Positions 51,310-58,538 of a stretch of 64,000 nucleotides of DNA are shown here, one piece after another. A program made the translations under genes and the position numbers. The DNA is from Paractinoplanes pyxinae (GTDB taxonomy: Bacteria; Actinomycetota; Actinomycetes; Mycobacteriales; Micromonosporaceae), in contig NZ_JAPNTZ010000007.1 in NCBI RefSeq assembly GCF_026626335.1, positions 124,001-188,000 on the forward strand, in the 5' to 3' direction. Numbering within the stretch: position 1 is the first letter of the stretch; each line of letters opens with the position of its first letter. A model generated the notes under the pieces. That model saw nothing but the letters and a program-made list of their open reading frames with translations, ran no database searches and was not told the DNA's origin.

Positions 51310-52746
51310 ATGGCGATCGACCCCGGACTCCGCCGCCTCGCGCTCGGCACCCTGCTGGCCGCGTTCCCCGGCGACACCGCCCCCGAGTGGGCGGTCACCC
51401 TTCTGGCCGACGGATTGGCCGGTCACACGCTGTTCGGCACCAATGTGACCGACCCGGCACAGGTGTCCCGATTGACCGCCCGGCTGCGCGAGGGCCGCGA
51501 CGACGCGCTGATCGCCATCGACGAGGAAGGCGGGGATGTCACCCGGCTTTCCCATCGGACGGGTAGCCCGTACCCGGGAAATGCCGCCCTCGGCGCGGTG
51601 GACGACGAAAGCCTCACCCGCGCGGTGTACGCGGCGATCGGCGCCGACCTCGTCGCGGCCGGGATCAATCTCGACCTGGCCCCCACGGTCGACGTCAACA
51701 CGGCCGACGACAACCCGATCATCGGTACGCGCTCGTTCGGCGCCGACCCGCGGCTGGTGGCCCGGCACGCCCGTGCCGCCGTCGAGGGCCTGCAGTCGGC
51801 CGGGGTCGCCGCCTGCGCCAAGCACTTCCCCGGCCACGGCGCCACGGTGACCGACTCGCACCTCTCCCTGCCCACGGTCGACGTGCCGCTCGAGGTGCTG
51901 CGCGAACGCGACCTGCCCCCGTTCGCCGAGGTGGCCGCTTCGGCCAAGGCGGTGATGTCGGCCCACATCCGGGTGCCCGCGCTGACCGGCGACGACCCGG
52001 CCACGTTCAGCCGGGCCGCCCTGCAGGGCCTGCTGCGCGACGAGCTGGGCTTCCGCGGCGCCATCGTCACCGACGCGCTCGAGATGGTGGGCGCCGCGGC
52101 CACGGCCGGGGGCATCCCGCAGGCCGCCGTCCGGGCCCTGACCGCCGGCGCCGACCTTCTGTGCATCGGCGCCCAGGTCGACGCCGCCCTGGTCGAGGCG
52201 GTGGCGGCCGAGGTCGCGGCCGGTGTTCCGGCCGCCCGTCTCGAAGAAGCGGTTTCCCGTACGACCGAACTGGCGACCTGGACGGCGAAGCACCGCACCC
52301 TGCTGAGCTACGACGACGACCTGGGCCTGGCCGCCGCCCGCCGAGCCGTCCGGGTCGAGGGGTCGCTCAGCGGCTTCGGCACGCCGCTGGTGGTACAGCT
52401 CGTGTCCGGCTACTCCATCGCCGAGGGCCGGGTGCCGTGGGGCCTTTCGCCGCACCTGGACGGCATCGAGCAGGTCGAAGTGGTCGCGGCCGACGCCTCC
52501 GCCACGGACTTGGCCGCCCGCGCCGGCAACCGCCCGATCGTCATCGTCGGCCGGCACACCCACCGCAAGCCGGAGTCGCGCGCCCTGGTCGAGCAGCTGG
52601 CCTCCACCCACGCGGTCGGAGTGGTCGAGATGGGCTGGCCGTCCACCTGGCGGCCGTCGCAGGTGCGGGCGTTCGTCACCACCCACGGCGCCAGCCTGGC
52701 CAACGGCCGCGCCGCCGCCGAAGCGCTGGGCCTCCTCCACGCGTAA
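51310..52746 (+). CDS. Glycoside hydrolase family 3 (beta-N-acetylhexosaminidase type)
   Basis: A 478-residue hydrolase. AIDEEGGDVTRLSHRTGSPYPG, LAPTVDVNTADDNPIIGTRSFG and CAKHFPGHGATVTDSH are the NagZ-like signatures, with the His of KHFPGHG as acid/base; VTDALEMVGA holds the nucleophile Asp. A C-terminal domain of about 130 residues follows. There is no signal peptide, so it probably acts on amino-sugar oligosaccharides or muropeptides inside the cell. ATG 51310 has GGAAGGA upstream. Probably repressed by the divergent ROK protein. Confidence 0.93.
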   Translation: MAIDPGLRRLALGTLLAAFPGDTAPEWAVTLLADGLAGHTLFGTNVTDPAQVSRLTARLREGRDDALIAIDEEGGDVTRLSHRTGSPYPGNAALGAVDDESLTRAVYAAIGADLVAAGINLDLAPTVDVNTADDNPIIGTRSFGADPRLVARHARAAVEGLQSAGVAACAKHFPGHGATVTDSHLSLPTVDVPLEVLRERDLPPFAEVAASAKAVMSAHIRVPALTGDDPATFSRAALQGLLRDELGFRGAIVTDALEMVGAAATAGGIPQAAVRALTAGADLLCIGAQVDAALVEAVAAEVAAGVPAARLEEAVSRTTELATWTAKHRTLLSYDDDLGLAAARRAVRVEGSLSGFGTPLVVQLVSGYSIAEGRVPWGLSPHLDGIEQVEVVAADASATDLAARAGNRPIVIVGRHTHRKPESRALVEQLASTHAVGVVEMGWPSTWRPSQVRAFVTTHGASLANGRAAAEALGLLHA

Positions 52747-52953
52747 GGGCTGTGCATAACTAGTCCGGACCGGCCGGCGCTCCTGTGGACAACTCGGCTG
52801 CGCCGGCCCGGCATTCGCGTACCGTCCCCGCCACGTCCCTTGGGCGGGCGGGGGAGGTGGTGGCACACCTCAATCTCAGGGCTGGATCGGGTGGCGGCGT
52901 GGCGGGAAGCGGCTCTTTCTGATTCATTGACCGATGGCTGGCTCGTCACATCT

Positions 52954-53010
52954 CTTGAACATGTTCAAGTTGAGCGCTTAGTCTGAGGGCGCAAAGTTGA
53001 ACGTGTTCGA
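52954..53010 (+). promoter_or_regulatory. Promoter with two GAAC-RT-GTTC operators
   Basis: CTTGAACATGTTCAAG (52954-52969) is a perfect 16-bp palindrome. TTGAACGTGTTCGA (52997-53010) is a second copy of the same core, 42-43 bp further on. TTGAAC (52955-52960) can serve as -35 with TAGTCT (52979-52984) as -10 at 18-nt spacing, so the first site covers the -35 and the second lies in the 5' leader just before the ribosome binding site GAAAGGTGG. The TetR-type gene ending the operon is the likely binder. Confidence 0.75.
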
Positions 53011-53023
53011 GAAAGGTGGTCCG

Positions 53024-53446
53024 ATGGACCCGAAGGTGTGGATGTACCTGGCCTATCTGGCTGTCAGCGTCGGGCTCACCGTGTGGGTGGCGACCACGCT
53101 GTCGCGCAACGGGCTCGTGTTCCTGGCCGACGTCTTCGCCGACGAGAAGCTGGCCCGGGCGATCAACCAGCTGCTGGTGATGGGCTTCTACCTGCTGAAT
53201 CTGGGCTACGTGACGGTCACCATGCGGTCGACCCAGACGATCACGGACACCAGCGAGGCGCTGGAGACGCTGTCCAGCAAGGTCGGGCTCGTGCTGCTCG
53301 TGCTGGGCGTCCTGCACTTCCTGAACGTCTTCTTCCTGGGCCGCTACCGGCGGGGTCGCCTGCGTCAGCAGCAGCCGGCGCCGCCGCTGCCTCCGGCCGG
53401 TCGGCTGCCGTTCCACCCGCAGAACCCGCCTCCGGCCCGGGCATGA
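53024..53446 (+). CDS. Small membrane protein of unknown function
   Basis: A 140-residue protein with three membrane segments (about 6-24, 45-65 and 85-107) and a Pro/Arg-rich cytoplasmic tail. I do not recognise the family. The start is ATG 53024, with AAAGGTGG 4 nt upstream; a TTG at 52997 lies in the operator. It overlaps the DCC gene in ATGA and begins a three-gene operon with a DCC protein and a TetR regulator. Confidence 0.8.
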   Translation: MDPKVWMYLAYLAVSVGLTVWVATTLSRNGLVFLADVFADEKLARAINQLLVMGFYLLNLGYVTVTMRSTQTITDTSEALETLSSKVGLVLLVLGVLHFLNVFFLGRYRRGRLRQQQPAPPLPPAGRLPFHPQNPPPARA

Positions 53447-53919
53447 CCGAGAGCCAGGTCCCGGCCGTACGAGGGGGCGGCCGGGGCCTCTCGCCCGAGA
53501 TCACACCGATCGGGCACTTCGCCGTGCTGTACGACGCGGGGTGCCCGATCTGCCGGGCTGCTCGCCGATGGCTCTCCGGGCGGGCCCAACTCGTACCGCT
53601 GGAATTCGTGCCCGCCGGGTCGGACGAGGCGCGCCGGCGGTTTCCGGGGCTCGACCACGAGGCGACGCTGCGGGACGTGACCGTGATCGGGGATGAAGGC
53701 TCGGTCTATGTCGGGGACGGCGCCTGGGTGGCTTGCCTGTGGGCGCTCGCGGACTATCGCGCGATGGCCGAGCGGATCAGTTCTCCGGCGCTGCTGCCGA
53801 CGGCTCGGCGGTTCATCGCGGCAGCTTCGGCGGTCCGGGAGCGTACGCGGGAAGGGTTTGACGCCGAAGCGGCTGAGGCGGGGTACTACGGTGACGGGTG
53901 TGACGACCGCTGCCGCTGA
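53443..53919 (+). CDS. DCC-family (DUF393) thiol-disulfide protein
   Basis: A 158-residue protein. LYDAGCPICRAARRWLSGR carries the DxxCxxC motif that gives the family its name, next to a thioredoxin-like fold; VVIG-type strands and DGAWVACLWALADY follow. The family is thought to act in thiol redox reactions, but substrates are not established. Coupled by ATGA to the membrane protein before it, which might be its membrane partner. The end overlaps the TetR gene by 20 nt. Confidence 0.85.
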   Translation: MTESQVPAVRGGGRGLSPEITPIGHFAVLYDAGCPICRAARRWLSGRAQLVPLEFVPAGSDEARRRFPGLDHEATLRDVTVIGDEGSVYVGDGAWVACLWALADYRAMAERISSPALLPTARRFIAAASAVRERTREGFDAEAAEAGYYGDGCDDRCR

Positions 53920-54607
53920 ACCCGGCCCGCCCGCGGAGAAGCCGCGCCGGGCGCGTGGCGAGCAGACGCGGCAACTGATTCTGGAGACGGCACTCCGGTT
54001 GTTCCGCGAGCGGGGGTACGCCGAGACGACCATGCGGGCCATCGCGAAAGAGGCGGGGGTCGCGGTCGGGAACGCGTACTACTACTTCGACTCGAAGGAA
54101 CACCTGATCCAGGGGTTCTACGATCGGAATCAGGTGGCCCATCGCGTCGCCGCCGAGCAGATCCTGGCCGACGAGAAAGAGCTCGCGCCGCGGCTGCGCG
54201 GGGTGCTGCACGCGGGCATCGACGTCAACGCGCCCTACCACTCGTTCGCGGCGACCTTCTTCAAGTCCGCGGCCGAGCCGTCGTCGCCGCTCAGCCCGTT
54301 CTCGCGGGAGTCGTCGCCGGCCCGGGAGGCGGCCATCGCGATCTTCCGCGACGTGGTGGACGGGTCGAACGCCAAGCTCGACCCCGAGCTGCGCAAGGAA
54401 CTGCCCGAGCTGCTGTGGCTGGGGTGGATGGGGGTCATCCTCTTCTGGGTGTACGACAAGTCGCCTGATCAACGGCGCACGCGGCGGCTGATCGACGGGG
54501 CCGTGCCGCTGATCGACCGGCTGGTGTCGCTGTCGCGGCTGCGCGTGCTCCGACCGGCGTTGCGCCAGGTGCTCGCCTTGATCGAGACGGTCCGCAAGGA
54601 CGATTGA
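53900..54607 (+). CDS. TetR-family transcriptional regulator
   Basis: A 235-residue regulator. The DNA-binding domain is RQLILETALRLFRERGYAET, then MRAIAKEAGVAVGNAYYYFD, followed by an all-helical ligand domain (about 85-225). The start is GTG 53900 (GTG 53891 also in frame), inside the end of the DCC gene. As the last gene of the operon it probably binds the two GAAC-RT-GTTC palindromes at the operon promoter and regulates itself and the membrane/DCC pair. Ligand unknown. Confidence 0.92.
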   Translation: MTTAAAEPGPPAEKPRRARGEQTRQLILETALRLFRERGYAETTMRAIAKEAGVAVGNAYYYFDSKEHLIQGFYDRNQVAHRVAAEQILADEKELAPRLRGVLHAGIDVNAPYHSFAATFFKSAAEPSSPLSPFSRESSPAREAAIAIFRDVVDGSNAKLDPELRKELPELLWLGWMGVILFWVYDKSPDQRRTRRLIDGAVPLIDRLVSLSRLRVLRPALRQVLALIETVRKDD

Positions 54608-54914
54608 TCACGGTCGGTAGCGCACAACCACCTTCACGGTGAGTAGCGGCGCTTCGGACTTTATGCCTCGGTGTCCGGAGAAAGCCGGATCTGTTGCCTG
54701 ATCGGTGCTGTCCGAACGGCTATTTCGCTCACCGGAATCTTCCCGGGTCCGGTCGCCGGCACGTAGCGTTATGTCCGCAGGTGGGTCTGGGGACGTCGCG
54801 AATGACTCGGCCTTCGGGACCAGTTCGAGCCCTCGCGACGCAGACAGTGAGCCGGGCGCGGCACTGGGATTTCGGGAGCAATCCGCCGCGACCGGCTCAC
54901 ACTGCGTTTCCGCC
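54608..54914. other. Intergenic region between convergent tetR-type and copper ATPase genes
   Basis: 307 bp. A long open frame crosses it, but it is the shadow of the ATPase gene beyond 54915. I see no hairpin with a T-run, no repeat and no convincing gene. Confidence 0.6.
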
Positions 54915-57056
54915 TCAGGCCGCCTTGAAGCCGCGCAGCCGCAGGCTGTTCAGCACCACGAAGACCGAGCTGAAGGCCATGGCGGCGCCCGCGATCATCG
55001 GGTTGAGCAGGCCGGCCGCGGCCAAAGGCAGACCCGCCACGTTGTACGCGAAGGCCCAGAACAGGTTGCCCCGGATGATCCCGAGCGTGCGGCGCGACAG
55101 CCGGACGGCGTCGACCGCGGCGGTCAGATCACCCCGTACGAGCGTCAGGTCCGAGGCCTGGATGGCGACGTCGGTGCCCGCGCCCATGGCCAGCCCGAGG
55201 TCGGCCTGGGCGAGCGCGGCCGCGTCGTTCACGCCGTCGCCGACCATGGCCACCGACCGCCCCCGCGCCTGCAACTGCTTGACCACGTCGACCTTGCCCG
55301 CGGGCAGCACGCCTGCCTCGACCTCGGTGATCCCGACATCGGCCGCGACGTGGGCCGCCACCGCCGCCGAGTCGCCCGTGACCAGCATCGGGGTGAGCCC
55401 GAGCCGGCGGAGTCCGGCCACGGCGGCCGCGCTCGTCGGCCGTACGGTGTCGGACAGCGCGACCCACCCGAGCGTCTGCCCGTCCGCGCTCACCGAAACC
55501 CAGGTCGCCGCGTCATCGGCGTCGTCCGGCGCACCCGTGGTCACTTCGATGCGGCGGCCCTCGACGATCCCCTGCACTCCAACCCCGGCCGTGGCCCGGA
55601 AGTCTGACACTGTCGGCAGTCCGGCTCCGGCTTTCTCGGCGATGGCCCGGCCGATCGGGTGCTCCGAGGCGGCCTCGACCGCGCCAGCCAGTCGCAACAG
55701 TTCCGCGTCCGTGACTGCCGGGTCGGCCGGTACGACCGACGACACCGACATCTGGCCGGTGGTCACCGTGCCCGTCTTGTCCAGCACGATCGTGTCGATC
55801 TTGCGCGTGGACTCCAGCGCCTCGACCCCGCGGATCAGGATGCCCATCTGCGCTCCCCGGCCGGTCCCGACCAGCAGGGCGGTCGGCGTGGCCAGCCCCA
55901 GAGCGCAGGGGCAGGCAATGATCAGCACGGCCACGGCGGCGGTGAAGGCCGACGTCGCGCCCTCGCCGGTTCCGAGCCAGAAGCCCAGCGTCCCGACCGC
56001 CAGCGCGATCACCACCGGCACGAAGACGCCGGAGATCCGGTCGGCCAGCCGCTGCACGGCCGCCTTGCCGTTCTGCGCCTCCTCGACCAGCCGGGCCATC
56101 TGCGCCAGCTGCGTGTCGGCGCCGACCCGGGTGGCCCGCACGACCAGCCGTCCGCCGGCGTTGATCGTCGCGCCGGTCACCGGGTCGCCCGGACGCACCT
56201 CCACCGGCACCGATTCGCCGGTCAGGAGGCTGACGTCCAGGGCTGACGCCCCTTCCACGACGACACCGTCAGTGGCGACCTTCTCCCCCGGACGTACGAG
56301 AAAAAGCGCACCCACAGTGAGATCGCCGGCCGGAACGACCCGCTCGGAGCCGCCCTCGACCACCGTGACGTGCTTGGCCCCCAGATCGAGCAGCGCCCGC
56401 AAGGCATCCCCGGCGTGCCGCTTGGCCCGCGCCTCCAGATAGCGGCCGGCCAGCAGAAACGTGGTGACCCCGGCGGCCGCCTCGAGATAGATGGCGTCCC
56501 CTTCGCGGGCCGTGAGCGAGAACGGGTGCGTCATGCCCGGCATGCCGGCGTCGCCCCAGAAGAGCGCCCAGATCGACCACCCGAACGCCGCCAGCGTCCC
56601 CATCGACACCAGCGTGTCCATGGTGGCCGCGCCGTGCCGCAGGTTCACGAACGCCGACCGGTGAAACGGCCACCCGCCGTACACGACCACGGGCGCCGCC
56701 AACGTCAACGACAACCACTGCCAGTAGTCGAACTGCCAGGCCGGCACCATGGCCAGCACGATGACCGGAACGCTGAGCACGGCCGAGATCAGCAGCCGGT
56801 CCCGCAGGGCGTCCCTCCGGGCTTCGACGCTCGGCTCATCCATAGGAGTCGGCTCCGCCGCGGTGTAGCCGGTCCTCTCCACAACGGCGATCAGGTCGGC
56901 CGCTTGGATCGTGGCGGGCACGGTGGCGCGGGCCTTCTCCGTCGCGTAGTTCACCGTCGCGACGACCCCGTCCATCCGATTCAGCTTCTTCTCGATGCGA
57001 TTGGCGCACGCGGCGCACGTCATCCCACCGATCTCCAGCTCGATAACCCGCTCCAT
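54915..57056 (-). CDS. copA: Copper-translocating P-type ATPase
   Basis: A P1B ATPase of 713 residues that exports Cu(I). One N-terminal metal-binding domain (EIGGMTCAACANRIEKKLN), eight membrane segments, the intramembrane CPC in IIACPCALGLATPTALL, phosphorylation motif DKTGTVTTG, the HP motif SEHPIGRAI and hinge VGDGVNDAAALAQ are all visible. The ATG at 57056 follows a CsoR-type palindrome closely; TATAGG (57064-57069) could be a -10 giving a leaderless mRNA. No copZ or csoR gene is adjacent. Specificity for copper is inferred from CPC and the operator. Confidence 0.95.
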   Translation of the reverse strand: MERVIELEIGGMTCAACANRIEKKLNRMDGVVATVNYATEKARATVPATIQAADLIAVVERTGYTAAEPTPMDEPSVEARRDALRDRLLISAVLSVPVIVLAMVPAWQFDYWQWLSLTLAAPVVVYGGWPFHRSAFVNLRHGAATMDTLVSMGTLAAFGWSIWALFWGDAGMPGMTHPFSLTAREGDAIYLEAAAGVTTFLLAGRYLEARAKRHAGDALRALLDLGAKHVTVVEGGSERVVPAGDLTVGALFLVRPGEKVATDGVVVEGASALDVSLLTGESVPVEVRPGDPVTGATINAGGRLVVRATRVGADTQLAQMARLVEEAQNGKAAVQRLADRISGVFVPVVIALAVGTLGFWLGTGEGATSAFTAAVAVLIIACPCALGLATPTALLVGTGRGAQMGILIRGVEALESTRKIDTIVLDKTGTVTTGQMSVSSVVPADPAVTDAELLRLAGAVEAASEHPIGRAIAEKAGAGLPTVSDFRATAGVGVQGIVEGRRIEVTTGAPDDADDAATWVSVSADGQTLGWVALSDTVRPTSAAAVAGLRRLGLTPMLVTGDSAAVAAHVAADVGITEVEAGVLPAGKVDVVKQLQARGRSVAMVGDGVNDAAALAQADLGLAMGAGTDVAIQASDLTLVRGDLTAAVDAVRLSRRTLGIIRGNLFWAFAYNVAGLPLAAAGLLNPMIAGAAMAFSSVFVVLNSLRLRGFKAA

Positions 57057-57068
57057 GCACCTACCCTA

Positions 57069-57083
57069 TACCCCTTGGGGGTA
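57069..57083. promoter_or_regulatory. CsoR-type operator upstream of the copper ATPase
   Basis: TACCCCTTGGGGGTA is an inverted repeat of TACCCC/GGGGTA type, matching the form of known CsoR sites in actinobacteria. It lies 13-27 nt upstream of the ATPase ATG, overlapping its likely promoter, so the metal-free repressor would block transcription. Confidence 0.8.
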
Positions 57084-57093
57084 CCCGCAGGGC

Positions 57094-57867
57094 TCAGCGT
57101 CGGCTCGGCGCGGGGTGAGCCTCGACAAACGTGGCGATCGCCTCGGCGAGTCGGGTGGGGGCGGTTCGTTCGGCGATGTGGCCCTGGCCGGCCAGCACTG
57201 TGCGGCTTGCCTGCGGCAGGACGGCGGCCAAGGCGTCGAGCCGGTCATGCAGGTGCCGCGGGCTGCGTGAACCCTGCAGCAGCAGGACCGGAACGGCTAT
57301 TTTCGCGTACGCCTCCAGGCGGCGGCCGAGGGCGTTGATGGCGTCGTTGTCGTCGAGCTGCCGCTCCACCAGTGGCTTGATCTTGCCGCCCTGCCGGTTC
57401 ATGGCGAACGTGGCCAGCGCGACCATCGGCGACCTCATCCCGGCCACCTCGCGCAGGAAGATGGCGAACGCCGTGCCGGGCTTGCCCGCATCCAAGGCTG
57501 CCCGGGCTCGCACATTGGCTTCCGCGCCCAGCGGCGCGTCGACCACCAGCGGCGGCTCATAGAGGACCACGGCCGAGTACAGCCCCGGATCGGCCACCAG
57601 CGCCTCCAGCGCCAGCACTGCGCCCGACGAATGACCCACCAGCACCGGGTGGTCGAGCGCGGCCGCCACCTCGCGCACCGCGGCCACCTCTTGCTCCATG
57701 GCGACCCCACCCGGCTCGTCCAGCCGATACTGCCGCCGGGTCATCCGCGCGACCCGGAACCGGCCGACCAGCCGCGATGCCACGCGCTGCCAGCTGTCGA
57801 GGTTGCCCATGCCGCCGTGCACGATCAGGATCGGCCGGCCCTCGCCCTCGATCACCACGTTGTACAC
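57094..57867 (-). CDS. Alpha/beta-hydrolase
   Basis: A 257-residue hydrolase. ILIVHGGMGNLDSWQ is the oxyanion-hole strand, LVGHSSGAVLALEAL the nucleophile elbow (Ser in GHSSG), and GQGHIAERTAP holds the catalytic His; an Asp near RSPRHLHDRLD completes the triad. Substrate unknown. The start is GTG 57867 with AAGGAGG 6 nt upstream. Divergent from a TetR gene with two operators between, so it is the probable target of that regulator. Confidence 0.9.
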   Translation of the reverse strand: MYNVVIEGEGRPILIVHGGMGNLDSWQRVASRLVGRFRVARMTRRQYRLDEPGGVAMEQEVAAVREVAAALDHPVLVGHSSGAVLALEALVADPGLYSAVVLYEPPLVVDAPLGAEANVRARAALDAGKPGTAFAIFLREVAGMRSPMVALATFAMNRQGGKIKPLVERQLDDNDAINALGRRLEAYAKIAVPVLLLQGSRSPRHLHDRLDALAAVLPQASRTVLAGQGHIAERTAPTRLAEAIATFVEAHPAPSRR

Positions 57868-57878
57868 GCTGCGCCTCC

Positions 57879-57911
57879 TTAGCAGTGATAAGGAGAATTT
57901 AGCACTGCTAA
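57879..57911. promoter_or_regulatory. Paired TetR operators in the divergent promoter region
   Basis: TTAGCAGTGATAA (57879-57891) and TTAGCACTGCTAA (57899-57911) are two palindromes of the same form, 20 bp centre to centre. The second has perfect 6-bp arms, the first one mismatch. They sit between the hydrolase GTG and the regulator GTG, so one dimer pair could control both promoters. Confidence 0.85.
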
Positions 57912-57920
57912 GCTGGGCCC

Positions 57921-58538
57921 GTGAAGGGCTTGTCGCGTGAGGTGCTGATCGAGACCGGTCTGCGGCTGCTCGACGAGGTCGGGCTGGACGCGCTGTCCGT
58001 ACGGAAGCTCGCGGCCCAGCTGGGCGTCCAGTCCCCTGCGCTGTACTGGCACGTCAAGACCAAGCAGGAACTGCTCGAGGGCATGGCCGGCGCGGTCATC
58101 CAGTCGGCCGGCATGGGCCCGCCGCGCGAGGGCGAGCGCTGGCAAGAGTGGTTGCGGCGCCGCGCGAACGCCTATCGGCAGGCGCTGCTCTCGCACCGCG
58201 ACGGCGCCCGGCTGATCACCTCGGCACGACGGGCGCCCGACGCGCTGCACGGGTTCGAGGAAGAACTGGCGGCCATGGTCACGCTGGGGTTCACGCCGGC
58301 CCAGGCGCTCAGCACGATCATGACCGTCAGCGACTACACGAACGGCTTCGTCCTGCAGGAGCAGGCGGTCACCGGGCCACCGAGCGAGGCGGAGCTGACG
58401 GCGCTGTCCCGGCTGCCGACGCTGCTCGCGGCCGTCCAAGACGGCCGTGATTTGGACGCGGCCTTCGCCTACGGCATTCATGTGTTGATCGCCGGCACCG
58501 AGGCTGTGCTCGGCGCCGGCGATCCCTCAGGCGGCTGA
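57921..58538 (+). CDS. TetR-family regulator (TetR C-terminal class)
   Basis: A 205-residue repressor. LSREVLIETGLRLLDEVGLD and LSVRKLAAQLGVQSPALYWH are the helix-turn-helix region of the classical TetR class, and the rest is a TetR-like ligand domain (FTPAQALSTIMTVSDYTNGF). The start is GTG 57921, 9 nt after the second operator, so the transcript is nearly leaderless. It should control itself and the divergent alpha/beta-hydrolase. The last 12 nt overlap the end of the glutamate dehydrogenase gene. Confidence 0.92.
   Translation: MKGLSREVLIETGLRLLDEVGLDALSVRKLAAQLGVQSPALYWHVKTKQELLEGMAGAVIQSAGMGPPREGERWQEWLRRRANAYRQALLSHRDGARLITSARRAPDALHGFEEELAAMVTLGFTPAQALSTIMTVSDYTNGFVLQEQAVTGPPSEAELTALSRLPTLLAAVQDGRDLDAAFAYGIHVLIAGTEAVLGAGDPSGG

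Noticed and set aside
52747..53023. Possible small gene or origin-like sequence after the GH3 gene
   Set aside because: Only one GTGGACAAC-like motif and no frame with a ribosome binding site; the promoter and operators explain the right-hand part.
54608..54914. Possible regulatory RNA between the TetR and copper ATPase genes
   Set aside because: No stable hairpin with T-run or recognisable motif could be found by eye.
54694..56442. 582-residue plus-strand frame opposite the copper ATPase
   Set aside because: Ser/Thr/Arg/Pro-rich shadow; the minus strand has all P-type ATPase motifs.
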